From Anaspis maculata (Eukaryota > Arthropoda > Insecta > Coleoptera > Scraptiidae): a stretch of 64,000 nt of DNA. The position numbers and the translations under genes are program-made. The stretch lies in contig OX421963.1 of the NCBI GenBank assembly GCA_949128115.1, positions 38,547,979 through 38,611,978 of the forward strand, read 5' to 3'. The notes under the pieces are model-generated. The model did not search any database. It saw only the letters and a program-made list of their open reading frames with translations, and was not told where the DNA came from. Shown one piece after another: positions 24,101 through 35,258 of the stretch (within the stretch, counting starts at the first letter, position 1; each line of letters begins with the position of its first letter).

Positions 24101-25849
24101 TATCATGGACCTCCAGATCACCATGGCGAATATCACGGTCCTCCAGACTACCATGGCCCTATACATCACCACGGTCCTCCAGATTACCATAGTGCCGTAG
24201 ATCAGCACGGTCCCCCACATTATCACGATGTAGATAATCACGGTCCTCATGTCCATCACGGACCCGAACTCGCGTATCCTCCTGGACCAGTTCACGGTCC
24301 AATAGACGGTCCTCACGGACCTGAGCCTTATGGCTCAGAAGCTGGCCCATACCTAGAAAACAAACCACCACAACTTTCCTATTTTGATAACCCATATAAC
24401 TATGGTGGAGGTGGGTACCCCCCAACCGATTTTCATGGCAGAGCTCAAGAAAACGCTACTCTAGTCACTGGCAACAGCCTTTTATACCAAGTCAAACAAC
24501 AATACGATGAAGGCTCAAACACTTACGGTGCTAATTCCATTGACCAAAACCTTGACAACCTCCAAGTGGGCTCGCAACGCCTCTCTTCGAACCACAGGGG
24601 AGGTAAGAGCCTGACCATAGTATCCAATCCCGTCAAATTTCCTACCGACAGAAAAAGACGTGACGTGACTGAAACCATTGAAAAGGTGTTCTAAAAGCCA
24701 ATAAAAATTTGAACAATAATTTTTAACCAGACTTGTTTTTCAGCGCCAAGCGTACTTTGGAAGACCCCAAACTTGCGGTCCGAGGCATGTTTGCTGTAGG
24801 AGACCTTTACGTCCTCATGTCCCTCAAGTTTCCGGCCATCGCCAGTGTGGCACCAGGCATTCTCAAGGTATCAATGGTAGAATCAAGAATCCAGTCTACG
24901 TCGATGGTGACAGCGAGTTTGGTGAATACCCCTGGCAAGTGGCCATCTTGAAGAAGGATCCTAAAGAAAGTGTTTACGTTTGTGGTGGTACATTGATTGA
25001 TCCTCTACACATCATCACAGCTGCCCATTGCGTTAAAACGTGAGTATTGAACATACAAATTTCATAAAAAGCGATAAAGATGTTGTAAAAATGCTAAACC
25101 GATGTGGACAAGACTCAGGTTATCAGTTTAAAACGTCTGTGAGACGAGAAGTACACAAGCGGATATGCAATTGTTATTCAACTCTGCGGTTATCCCAATG
25201 TTCTCAATCTTTCTCGAATGAATCTCGAAAATCGACTTTTCATTACAGATATACTGGTTTTGATCTGAGGGTTCGTCTAGGCGAGTGGGACGTGAACCAT
25301 GACGTCGAGTTCTACCCGTACATTGAACGTGACATAATTTCCGTCAACGTCCATCCAGAATTCTACGCAGGAACTCTCTACAACGACTTGGCTATCCTGC
25401 GCATGGATAAACCAGTGGACTGGTCCAAATACCCCCACATCAGCCCGGCCTGTCTGCCTAGCGCCCACGACGACTACACTGGAACCAGGTGTTGGACCAC
25501 TGGCTGGGGCAAAGACGCTTTCGGTGACTTCGGCAAATACCAAAACATCCTCAAGGAAGTTGACGTGCCAATCGTCAACCACGCGCAATGCCAAAGACAG
25601 CTCCAACAGACCAGGCTGGGTTACGAGTTCAAATTGCACCCGGGTTTCGTCTGTGCCGGAGGTGAGGAAGGCAAAGACGCTTGCAAAGGCGACGGCGGAG
25701 GACCGATGGTCTGCGAACGAGGTGGCACTTGGCAAGTTGTGGGCGTGGTCAGTTGGGGCATAGGCTGTGGACAAGTTGGAGTGCCTGGGGTTTACGTCAA
25801 AGTGTCGCAGTACCTGGATTGGATACGACAAATAACGCAAAGATATTAG
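21172..25849 (+). CDS. scarface: Scarface-like inactive clip-domain serine protease homologue, 1189 residues
   Basis: Coding exons: 21172-21537, 21601-22836, 23615-24685, 24744-25039 and 25249-25849, all with GT-AG introns. A signal peptide (MRLILATVAVLVVHCVAA) precedes an acidic region, a Pro/Gly/Tyr-rich linker and CVCVPYDQC (about residue 439), half of a CLIPA-type clip domain. Exon 3 starts with FGVSFGLPN...GGYPINPYGPNPF, a block I associate with Scarface, then a His-rich tract (HHHYHH, repeated YHGPPD) and a dibasic DRKRRD site. CGPRHVCC completes the clip motif in exon 4. In the trypsin-like domain, AAHC (His 986) and NDLAIL (Asp 1036) are intact but the nucleophile motif reads GDGGGP (Gly 1139 at 25694), so it should be catalytically dead. 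The usual IVGG activation site is also absent. Drosophila Scarface is a secreted regulator of JNK signalling and epithelial morphogenesis. Poly(A) signal at 26035. Confidence 0.9.
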
Positions 25850-26034
25850 GTGCAGAAGACGTAGTAGTTTTATTTATGTTTTTAATTGTAAGCCTAACTT
25901 ATTTTTCTTGTACAGTGATAGACTGCTTTAGATCTTTTCTGTGTTGTAGTAACAACATTTTGGAAAAGCTAAAGATTGGTAATGCATCTAGCATGTTTGG
26001 AATTTGTTGTCGATTCTATTTATGTTCGTTTTTA

Positions 26035-26040
26035 AATAAA
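26035..26040 (+). terminator. AATAAA poly(A) signal of the scarface-like gene
   Basis: AATAAA lies 186 bases after the stop at 25849, followed within 40 bases by T-rich sequence suited to cleavage. Confidence 0.6.
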
Positions 26041-26059
26041 AATATAATGAATACATAAC

Positions 26060-26639
26060 TCCAGTTATGTTTCTTATTCTTTATTCAATCCTTTCTTTTC
26101 CTTGATTCTGTTACCCCAACTGGGACTGAAGGTTTTTCCACTTGTGGTGTGCTTATGGTTGTAGGAGAAACGATGTGTACCATACTAACGCGAAAAGTAT
26201 CTCATGAATTCGTTGCCTAAATAACTTTTGTCTGGCACTTCTGATGCACCACTTTTTAGGTCAGAATGGTCAGAATATTGAAAAATTATGAAGTTGAATT
26301 TGATTTTTTTTTATAATGATAACTTTCATACCGTTCAACTCATTTAGGCCAAATAATTGTCACTATATGCCAATCACGTTTTAAATTCAGTAGAATTCAA
26401 AACGCGGTTGGCCATGTGGCCCAGAGTGTGACGGACTCTCATAGACGCGGAGCTCAGTGAGGTTAGAAAATTTTGACAGGAAATGCCAATTCTGGCGTCT
26501 CCTTCCATCATATCCGCTGCCCTGTTGCCTTGACCGTTGTTTTGTCATGATGTCAGATAAGTGTCACAGTTGTTTACATTCCTGGGAAAATTTCACAACA
26601 GATGTGTGTTAAGTGTCCCACGAAGTAACCGACATAGTT
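26060..26639. other. Gene-free spacer with a MITE end fragment
   Basis: No gene recognised. Near 26365-26400 a TATATGCCAATCACGTTTTA block followed by ATTCAGTAGAAT resembles the end of the MITE family at 27700, 28502 and 52321. Confidence 0.4.
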
Positions 26640-27668
26640 CAAGGGTAGATGTACTTCCACGAGGCATCCGATATACAGAGTGATTTATGTGTTCATCCGA
26701 AAAGTTTGATTGGCCATATCTCACGAATAGATTAATAGAATCGATTAAAATTTTGCAGGTATACTCTAAAGCCAAGGGCTTTTGTAGCGCCCCATTCATT
26801 AATGGAATGAATACAGGATCGTACTCAAAATTTTGTTTTTTGAGTTTTTGTTGAAAAAGTCATCCTGTATAATTTTTTTTAATCTGATGTCATATTCGAA
26901 AACTAGCTATGAAATGCTACAAAATGCTATTCCTAAATCGTTTAGCACTAATTCAGCAGATTTGAAAAAAAAATTACCAGAAATTTTTCTGGAATTTTTT
27001 TGAAAATTCCAATTTAAATCAGTAAAACGGTGTTCCAGAAGGTCAAACAAAGACATTATTACAATTGTGGTGTTTTAAATCACCAAGGATAGTTTCAGGA
27101 GAATTTTCTGGAAACATGAATGTGGCACATCAGATTTCTACCCAAATTCATGTTTCCAGAACATCTCCTAAATTATCTTTAGTTTAGTAGAACATCTAAA
27201 TTGAAATTGTGACCTTGCTTGACCATCTGGAATAGCATTTGAGTGATAAGAAATCAAATTTTCAAGAATATTCCCGAAAAATATCCGGTAATATATTTTT
27301 TTCGAATCAGCTAAATTAGTGCCAAACGATTTATGAATCGCATTTTGTAGCATTTTTCATGTAGTTTCCGACAATGAGAACAGATTTTGAAAAAAAATCT
27401 ATACAGGATGACTTTTTCTACAAAAACTCTTAATTTCTTGGGTACGGTCCTGTATTCATTTCATAAATGGATAAGGCGCTACAAAGGCCCTTGGCTTTAG
27501 AATATACATGCAAAATTTCAATCGATTCTATCGATCTATTCGTGAGATATGGCTAATCAAACTTTTCAGTTGAACACATAAATCACCCTGTATATCGAAA
27601 ACGGAATATACCAGGAAAATTTTGGATGCAGATTCTGATTTGCCTTGAAAAAGTACATCTACCCTTTG
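26640..27668. repeat. Foldback element, 1.0 kb
   Basis: CAAGGGTAGATGTACTT at the left pairs with AAGTACATCTACCCTTTG at the right. Inside, ATACAGAGTGATTTATGTG pairs with CACATAAATCACCCTGTAT, and AAGCCAAGGGCTTTTGTAGC pairs with its complement near 27478. The centre is near 27118. The right arm carries about 40 extra bases. No gene inside. Confidence 0.8.
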
Positions 27669-27699
27669 AGCCATGTCGCTTACCTCGTGGGATACCCTG

Positions 27700-27911
27700 T
27701 ATATCCCCTTCCCTTTTTATATTCAGTAGAATGACTTTTTGAATGAAAACCAAAGTGACAAGATGTGGGGCTACGCTTATGACTGATGGCACCTGCAAAG
27801 TTCTGGAGCGAAACTATCAGCGGCCATCATCCGTATCCTCCCAGCGCTCCAGCTTGTCACTTTAGTTTAGCTCCAAAAGTTTTGCTGCAAATAAAAAGTG
27901 AATGGAATATA
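27700..27911. mobile_element. MITE family A, copy 1
   Basis: Arms begin TATATCCCC...TATTCAGTAGAATGACTTTTTG and end in a complementary AAATAAAAAGTGAATGGAATATA. Next to the arms lie GTGACAAG and CTTGTCAC. The conserved centre reads GCACCTGCAAAGTTCTGGAG then CGAAACTATCAGCGGCCATC. Abuts the 26640-27668 foldback. Confidence 0.75.
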
Positions 27912-28501
27912 AATTGTTAGTGATAAATTTATTTTGTCAAAATAGTCCAGTGGTGCAGTTATTGGGAACGTTCGCCTTTCCACCCCCATATTTTCTACGT
28001 CACTGGAAATGTTCAAAAATTTATCCGACTTTTCGATTTTACGTCCACTTTTAAGAGCCAGCACTAGTGGGTAGACAACCCAGTTATACAATTTCACTGT
28101 TTTTTGCGGTTATCCGAAAAATACAGATACGAACTCGTTCTTCAGATTTTGACATCACTTTTTAAAAAAAAAATTGCATTTATTTTCACAAAAATGCAGA
28201 TGAATAAATACCGTCTATTCTGCAAATTTGGGCCGCAAAAAAGTATAAAAGTAAAAGTGAAGAAAAAAGAAAAATGAAAAAATAAACAAGTAAGGCTTTC
28301 AGTTGAGTTTAAAAAATGGTTTTCGTGTTATAACTCCAAATTTGATGACTGGATTTTGACCAAATTTGGTACACAAAGTAACTTGATGCATACCTACAAT
28401 CTGGTCATATTGACTTCTGTCAAATGTGTGAATAAATTTTCTTTTTTGAAATTAATTTTTCAAAAAATTCATCCATCTTTTTTTGCAGAAGTACTTATTT
28501 T
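27912..28501. other. Gene-free spacer between MITE copies
   Basis: AT-rich, with homopolymer runs; no gene, RNA or bounded repeat recognised. Confidence 0.4.
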
Positions 28502-28717
28502 TATATGCCGTTCACGTTTTACATTCAGTAAAATGACTTTTTGGAGCAAAAATAAAGTGACAAGCTGGAGGACTACGGCTACGACTCATGGCTCCTGCAA
28601 AGTTTCGTAGCGAAACTATCAGCGGCCATCAGCCGTATCCTTCAAGCCCTTCAGCTTGTTACTTTATTTTTGCATTAAAAAGTAATTCTACTGAAAATAA
28701 AAAGTGAACGGGATATA
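28502..28717. mobile_element. MITE family A, copy 2
   Basis: TATGCCGTTCACGTTTTACA at the left mirrors AAAAGTGAACGGGATATA at the right. GTGACAAGCTGGAGG pairs with the right-arm CAGCTTGTTAC. The centre GCTCCTGCAAAGTTTCGTAG then CGAAACTATCAGCGGCCATC matches copies 1 and 3. Confidence 0.8.
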
Positions 28718-28760
28718 TTATGCATTCAGCTTTTATTTGCAACAAAGCAGGCGAGCTCGC
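28717..28760. repeat. Dispersed repeat fragment, inverted copy at 37447-37490
   Basis: TATTATGCATTCAGCTTTTA and the following TTTGCAACAAAGCAGG recur as reverse complement at 37447-37490. Confidence 0.55.
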
Positions 28761-30420
28761 AGGCGAGCCTAGTTTGACAGAATCCACTCTGTAAAAGCGC
28801 TGTCAGTGGAATGCCACAGTTTAGGTTATGCATTATTTTCTGGGGTTATCGCTTTACTTCAAAATCCAGAACAGTGTTGCAAGTTCATTTCTGATTGATT
28901 GAATGTCCGAATGACATAAACTATCAACCGCTTGTCATTCTTCAAGCGTAGTGGAGAAGTTCTTCCTCATTCTACATATGGAACAAACGAAGTTGTACAG
29001 GCGGTGCTATACAAAGTGAGAAGAGAAATCTAAAATTTGGCTGTATTTAACAAGGAGGAAGCTGTGTCAAGAAAGCCGTGTTTCTTTCAGTCGATAGAGA
29101 TCGATCTGGTACTGGCATCTACCAATAACAATAAAAGTGAAGACCTTTGAATTGAAACGAATGATGGCTCTGGCCTATTAATTTTTATTAGGGTAGGTAC
29201 TTTTAGAAACAAGGTACTTGAACTCGGAACATTTCGGACTCCGGAAATTTGTGGAGATAGGTAGGGACTGTCCATCACTTGAGCTCGGAACATGAACCAG
29301 CTTCTTAGTTTCTTTTCAGCCATCCTGTCTGAAACGGACTTTCATCAGCTAGGTCCTCGCTCCGTTTTCATCTTCATTGATTTTTTCATTTCACTACTAG
29401 CTTTACTGAGCACTGTAGGTAGCTGGCCAAAAAGTACTGAAGAAAGGAGTTTCACAAAATGTGTGTAGGCAGAATAACAGCTTTCACATCTGGTCGATCT
29501 TCAAAAAGATTTTCTCACGTTATTCCAATCTTCCTTCAACCCACGATGTAGCGATTTTTGTGTTTCTATACGGTGTGCAATCTTCCCCCTTTAAATGTCA
29601 AATTCGTGAAGCCAAAATCGAGCTTCTTTTCGTAGTTCTTTTTTCACTGACAGAGGGAGAACGATCGCTAAAAATCACCATAATTAGTGTTTTACAGTTT
29701 TATAGGTTGACCGCAGATCGGCCGTTTAGAAGTGCGTCGTTGTGCGCTGTGGATTGTCATTTGAATTTAATTGACAATTGACTTGACACCATCTTGACAC
29801 TTGACTGTCATGATTTCTCGAGGCTGTCGCCGCTGTCGATGTTATTTCATCTTTTACGGAGCTGGGCGATTTTCTGAGGGCTGAGAAGAAACAGGGACAT
29901 AATATGGAATGGATTAACTATTGATTCCCGAATATCTACCCTACTCATTTTCGTGTGGATATAAATTGAAACAGTCCGTCGATTGATGGAAAAAGTGATT
30001 TGCGGAAGTGGTTTGAGTGGGTATGCTTGGTTTAAGTTTAACTGGCGGAGTTCTACAGTCACTGCTACCTCGCCTATTACTGTGAAATCTAAAGATGCTA
30101 CTCTTCAGTCACACCGGGATGTTGAAGTCGAATTAGGTATGAAGTTTTTACAATGAAGTAGTTGATCAAAATAATGTTGTATTTTGTTTTTCGTCTAGGC
30201 CCAACCAAGCACATACGTGTACAGCTTCTGTGGACCCATCCACGATTTCTGGATTCTGGACTTATTGAATGGTTGAACCTTTGTGGGACTCTGAAAACCG
30301 TGCTAAACATGAGATCTTTTTTTGATTGTCAATTCAAGAAAATGAATTCTGCAAAACTTCTTGGATGGATCAAATTTGTCTCTCTCACTGCTTGAATTAT
30401 GCTCATGTATACGGCCCGTG
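28761..30420. other. Gene-free spacer
   Basis: No supported gene. The 40-bp block at 29541-29581 (CACGATGTAGCGATTTTTG, continuing to CGGTGTGCAA) is inverted at 36407-36450, so part of this stretch is dispersed repeat. Short ORFs such as 29461-29781 have no recognisable domain. Confidence 0.4.
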
Positions 30421-31095
30421 TCTCAGCAAGTGCACTCATCAACGCCTACTACGTGTTCAGAACTCATGTGCGACTGATCTGCAGCCTCCCTGAATATGAC
30501 AACATTACCCCCAAGTTTTCTGAGCTGGGATGGCTCAGAGTGCACAAGAGGGAAATTCTCCACTGCTGAAATTCGTACATACAACAACAAAGTACACCGC
30601 TGCTCTCCGCCTTCCTTGTACAGAAGAATTGCATTTTGAATGGACATTCACAACGTGAATACAAGGCACTGAAACATGATTACTCTGATGCCACCTTACG
30701 CACCCAATTGTTTCAGGGCTCTTTTTCTTTCAACATCGCAAGACTCTACAATAGATTACCACCGGAGCGGACAGCTTCAACTGGGGTTGGTTTCAGTCGT
30801 GGTTTAAAAGCCATTCTTCTCAATGAATCATCTTCAACCATTTTTATTTTGTCACTGCCAAGCTTTTTCTTGTGTTTATTTAAGTTGTTTATTGTGTACA
30901 TACATTTCTATTTGTTATAACTATTTGTATTATATTCTTGTGGGTTGAGTGGAAGCGGGGATGCAAATCCGAACTCCGCCCTTTGACATATTTATATTCT
31001 TATTTTGTATATATCTCTAATTCTTCACTGCCAATCGCCAATAAAGCCATTTATTATTACCAATTTTGTTATTATTATTATTATTACTATTTACA
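30421..31095 (+). pseudogene. Non-LTR retrotransposon 3' end (RT C-terminus, 3' UTR, ATT tail)
   Basis: Conceptual translation in shifting frames gives FSELGWLRVHKREILH and then RTQLFQGSFSFNIARLYNRLPP, matching the C-terminal tail of Jockey/CR1-type reverse transcriptases (pattern FSYRAVRLWNSLP). A LINE-like 3' UTR follows (GTTGAGTGGAAGCGGG, AATAAAGCCATTTATTATTA) and then an (ATT)n tail near 31066-31085. It is 5'-truncated with stops and frameshifts, so inactive. Confidence 0.65.
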
Positions 31096-31555
31096 AACTA
31101 ATGAACTGGCTCTCTTCCTGTAGTAGATTACATTAATTTCGGGAGATACAACTTGATGTATCTATGATCTTGTTGTATTGTTACTTGTCTAAAGGAACTA
31201 TGCGAAAAATGTGAAAATGCATGTGCCCCACAAAGCGCAGTACGTTATGCCATTAAAAAAAACACCGATATGAATTGAAAAGCAAATAAAGAAATTACTT
31301 GCGTCAAATACCTATTTTTCGCGACTTTCTTCCCATTTTCTGTGTTTTATTCTTTCATTTTTAACGTACTTCAACTCTTTTTTATGCTTTTGAGCGATAC
31401 TGTCCATGCGTTGTTATCCTTTTTTGCGTTTTTTCGCCATTTTTTCCTGCATTTTAATTGTTCTTTACACGCATCGATTGCTTTTTTTGCGACTTTCTTC
31501 CTGTTTCGTGTGATTTCTTCCTTTCCAATGTTTTTAAACGATTGTTAGCGATTTT
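31096..31555. other. T-rich gene-free stretch
   Basis: Pyrimidine-rich sequence with GCGACTTTCTTCC repeated (31320, 31487). ORFs are phenylalanine-rich artefacts of T-runs. Confidence 0.4.
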
Positions 31556-31805
31556 CAGCCCGGTTTTTTGTTTTACGACACGTATTTTTTTAGCTTCTCC
31601 CCGCACAACACCCCTGTTTTGCTTCCCGGTCCCGTTGGTGTCTTTTGGTAGCGTATTGCCACAAAAAAATGTCTTAATGGTTTTCTTACGATTTCTTGCG
31701 ATAAATCGCCCTGTTTTTTGTTTTATGATGCGTTATTTCCAAATGCTTCTCGCCTAATACCCCTATTTTGCTCTCCGGTCCCGTTTGTGTGTATTATCTT
31801 TTGTT
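31556..31805 (+). repeat. Imperfect direct repeat, period about 150 bp
   Basis: GTTTTTTGTTTTACGACACG at 31562 and GTTTTTTGTTTTATGATGCG at 31710, each followed by CTTCTC and ACCCCTNTTTTGCT and by CCGGTCCCGTT. Confidence 0.6.
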
Positions 31806-31869
31806 TAGTATCATTTGCACTTTGTTCGGGGGGTTGCATATCCGCCCGGCGCTAAAAATACACTGCGTA

Positions 31870-32114
31870 GTTTCCTAACTTTCATAAATTTTTTCTCGAA
31901 ACTTTGTGTATCTTCCGCAAAATTTCCTTTGAAAAACCTCCTTGGCCACTGTTTGTAGTCTATTTTTACTTTTGGAATGATCGAAATCGAGGTCCCCTTT
32001 ATGACATGGTCACCTAATAATTTTTTCCTTGAAAACTAGTGGATAATCCGCAAATTTTCTTGCACGGAACCTTGTTGGACACTCTTTTTAGTCTATTACT
32101 ACTTTTGGAATTAT
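31870..32114 (+). repeat. Degenerate repeats leading into the 105-bp array
   Basis: TAGTCTATTTTTACTTTTGG (31958) and TAGTCTATTACTACTTTTGG (32089) are each followed by AATNATC-AAAATCG and preceded by TTCCGCAAA/TCCGCAAAT. They form two older units of about 125 bp sharing the ATCAAAATCG junction with the array. Confidence 0.5.
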
Positions 32115-32748
32115 CAAAATCGCGTGGCCTTTCATTATACTGGACCCGGTGGCTCTTCGCTTATGCTGTTAGGTAGTGGTGACCACTAAAGAAAAAATTA
32201 TAAGGTTGATCAAAAAAAAATCAAATCGCGTGACCCTTCATTATACTGGACCCGGTGGCTCTTCGCTTATGCTGTTAGGTAGTGGTGACCACCAAAGAAA
32301 AAATTATAAGGTTGATCAAGAAAAATCAAATCGCGTGGCCCTTCATTATACTGGACCCGGTGGCTCTTCGCTTATGCTGTTAGGTAGTGGTGACCACTAA
32401 AGAAAAAATTATAAGGTTGATCAAGAAAAATCAAATCGCGTGGCCCTTCATTATACTGGACCCGGTGGCTCTTCGCTTATGCTGTTAGGTAGTGGTGACC
32501 ACTAAAGAAAAAATTACAAGGTTGATCAAGAAAAATCAAATCGCGTGGCTCTTCATTATACTGGACCCGGTGGCTCTTCGCTTATGCTGTTAGGTAGTGG
32601 TGACCACTAAAGAAAAAATTACAAGGTTGATCAAGAAAAATCAAATCGCGTGGCCCTTCATTATACTGGACCTGGTGGCTCTTCGCTTATGCTGTTAGGT
32701 AGTGGTGACCACTAAAGAAAAAATTACAAGGTTGATCAAGAAAAATCA
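32115..32748 (+). repeat. Tandem array of six 105-bp units
   Basis: CGCGTG occurs at 32121, 32227, 32332, 32437, 32542 and 32647 (spacing 106, then 105). Units contain TTCATTATACTGGACCCGGT, GCTCTTCGCTTATGCTGTTA and GTGGTGACCACTAAAG, and differ by only a few bases, so the array expanded recently. The length is a multiple of three, but most units carry a TAA, so it is not coding. Satellite-like minisatellite, no spacers. Confidence 0.92.
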
Positions 32749-32789
32749 TCGAGTATGTACAGGATGTTCACGTTGAGATTGACCCCCCC

Positions 32790-33275
32790 CCACTCATTAG
32801 AAACCATTCAAAATGGTATAGATAAGATACACGATATCTCACAAAATCACAATCTCAAATTTAACACATAGAAATGTGCCATTATATTGTTTGGTAGCAG
32901 ACATAACTGTTCAATGATAAACGATATCTCTTTTCACATGACAACAAATTTATTCCAAATGTAGAGTCTTTTAATTATCTCAGGTTAGTTCTCGATTCAT
33001 CTTTATAATTCAGTTCACACAAACAAGCTTTTAGAAAGGACATACAGTAGCTGGAAATTGCTTTATGCGAATCCCCACCTCCTCAATCATCAACTGCGAA
33101 AAACGTATGTAATTCGGTTCTCTCGTATATGGGATATTGCAATTTCGTTTATGCACCGTGTTTGGACTTTGTCGATGGGGCTCGGCCTCCAAAGGGTTCA
33201 GAACTCTTGTTGTAGGTTCGTGTTTGGGTTGCGCAGATATGACAGGACTTCTGTAAAAATCAAAGAACTTAATTG
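32790..33275 (+). pseudogene. Non-LTR retrotransposon RT fragment, upstream part
   Basis: Translation in shifting frames gives IDKIHDISQNHNLKFN, FLHIP-like short blocks and then RLQRVQNSCCRFVFGLRRYD, closely resembling the thumb/C-terminal region of Jockey/CR1-type reverse transcriptases (LQRVQNSCVRFVFGL). Stops and frameshifts abound. The similarity resumes after 33582, so a foldback has inserted here. Confidence 0.65.
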
Positions 33276-33281
33276 ATTAAA

Positions 33282-33582
33282 CATTTAAAATCGCGCCAAG
33301 GGTGGAGTTGAATTGGTGAAATAAGGCGTTGCGGCATCGATCGCTGTGAGCTTATTCCTTGACAGAAAATTACCATTGAGGTCTCTTTCGAAAGCTACAA
33401 AGATGTACCTTGGTTTGAGCGTATTGGAATTTTTAAAATCCATAAATATATTTTCAAAAATTGAATTTTTTTGATTAGCTTTCGAAAGAGACCTGAATGG
33501 TAAATTTCTGTTAAGGAATGAACCCACAGCGATTGATTCAGCTACTCCTTATTTTACCAATGCAACCCCATCCTTAAATTGC
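33282..33582. mobile_element. Small foldback (0.3 kb) inserted in a LINE fragment
   Basis: GGTCTCTTTCGAAAGCT (33377) pairs with AGCTTTCGAAAGAGACC (33477). The arms extend outward through CAGAAAATTACCATT / AATGGTAAATTTCTG and AAATAAGG / CCTTATTT to about 33282 and 33582. Confidence 0.7.
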
Positions 33583-33725
33583 AGAATGCGGTTTTTACAC
33601 ATAAAGTCCTTCGGACTTCCACTCCTCCTTATCTAAAAGAAAAGCTTCTATCTCAGGGTCAACTACATGATTTGAACATTGGCCACCTGAATATATTGAG
33701 CCTTCCAAAACATTTCACATCTTGG
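33583..33725 (+). pseudogene. Non-LTR retrotransposon RT fragment, downstream part
   Basis: One frame reads VFTHKVLRTSTPPYLKEKLL and continues with a SLPKHFTSW block. This is the region that follows the RVQNSCCRFVFGL motif in related elements (a THK.L...SPPYL-like pattern). It continues the LINE fragment that stops at 33275. Confidence 0.55.
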
Positions 33726-34300
33726 GTCCATGCCACTTAAGGGACTCATTGTACTTTTTTTCATTTTACAAACAAAAATACGACCGGAACGTAGACTTTT
33801 TTTTAGCAATTTAACCTAACCCCTTATTTCGACCCCACTGGTCAGATTTGTTTGGTTTTTGTTTCTTTTTTTTTTGGCACAGGGAGATTTCTTCACAGTG
33901 CAAATAAAACACGTGTGAGATTTAAAACAAATTCAACCATCATCAGTGGAGTTGAGGGTTGGGGTCGGTTAACCACCAGAAGAAAATTATTCGACACGTT
34001 CCTGGCTTTTCCACTTTTACTCGTGAATGGTGCATCCTACAGGAAAAATGCAAGGGGCATAAAAGTTCAGTCTTGAACAAGTCTATCCAAATGTGCAAAC
34101 AAAAATACAAACGGATTGCAGACTTTTTTTTCTTCTGACAGTTCAACCTACCCCAACCCCCTCCAACTTCGCCTTCACTGGTTAGATTTGTTTAAAATTT
34201 TGCATGTACATTTGCATTGTTGAGGAACTTTCCTACACCAAATTTGAAGTTGTTCCTTTCGACGGTTCTTGAGCAAATAATTAAAAACTCAGTTTCACAT
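33726..34300 (+). repeat. Diverged direct repeats, period about 325 bp
   Basis: TTTAACCTAACCCCTTATTT with CACTGGTCAGATTTGTTT near 33810-33855 recurs as TTCAACCTACCCCAACCCCC with CACTGGTTAGATTTGTTT near 34141-34195. Confidence 0.45.
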
Positions 34301-34600
34301 TGTACCTTTCAGGGGCTGTAACTCCCTTAGGAAGCAATTTAGGAAAAAATGTTACTTTTACTTTTCGACTCTTTTCTTTTGGAATCACCTCCCAAAATTT
34401 TAGGCAAGGTCACTGAAACACCCTGTATAATTCAGAAGTTATGTCAAAAAATCGATTTTAAAAATTCAACTATAGCACCCCGTAACTTTTCAACGGAGCA
34501 TTTTAGGACATCGAAGTTATATTTTTACCTGGTCCATTTTTGATGGGAAATCTCCCCTAGAAGTTTGTAACCCTGATTGCAAAACACCCTGTATATCATT
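34301..34600. repeat. Fragments related to the 4.3-5.5 kb repeat
   Basis: TTCAGGGGCTGTAACTCCCTTAGGAAGCA is the same block as in the 4270-5515 repeat (stated here as a positional match around 34309-34338). Two ACACCCTGTATA ends (34419, 34583) suggest insertion boundaries. Confidence 0.45.
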
Positions 34601-34780
34601 ACTTATGCTTGCTCATTCCTTGCTAACTTCTGTATTTTGCTCATTGTATGGCAGTTAAGTGAAAAAATAGCGACAGCTGAACTCCGCTGTCATTTAAATG
34701 TAAATAAGGGGGTTTTATTATTATCATTATTACTATTTTATTATATTATTTTGTATTTTTGGGTAGGTTGGTTGGTTGGT
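34601..34780 (+). repeat. Probable LINE 3' end with (ATT)n tail
   Basis: GAACTCCGCTGTCATTTAAA followed by TAAATAAGGGGGTTTTATT and an ATTATT-rich tail resembles the 3' end at 30950-31090. No coding remnant was recognised upstream. Confidence 0.35.
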
Positions 34781-35258
34781 TGACAATAGAAATTCCGTTA
34801 TAGAATTGAAGGTGATTGAAAGTTTCCAATTTTTGTTATTGATGCTTGATGGTGAAAAAATAATTGTGAGATGCTGCAATATCTTATGACCAAAGTATAA
34901 CAATCAATGTTTCAACTTTCAACAGCCAAGAACATCCTACGTTTCAACTTTTTAGTTCATGAATTGCTAGTATTGTCACTAAAATGGCCATTCACTGTAA
35001 AATATTGATAGTAATAGCAAATTATACTGTTGTGTTCTAATCACAATACCTTGTTGAATTAGGCCGTAGGAAAAGGGTCCCCAAGTGAAACTTTTCATGT
35101 GTCCTGACACGTTGTATGAGAAAGCTTGGTTTTTGCCTGTGGAATCTAAACAAGAGTCTATTGTTTTCTCCGAGATTGTGGACTAAGTTTCTTTTTTCAT
35201 CATTTTTGGTGTGGCTTCCACTACCGGGTCAAAAAAATAAACTACTTGCGTTACGTAG

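Noticed and set aside
31342..31757. Phe-rich ORFs of 68 and 99 codons
   Set aside because: Products of T-rich low-complexity sequence with direct repeats.
32115..32748. Regular 105-bp spacing suggesting a CRISPR-like array
   Set aside because: Units are contiguous tandem copies without unique spacers, in a eukaryotic context.
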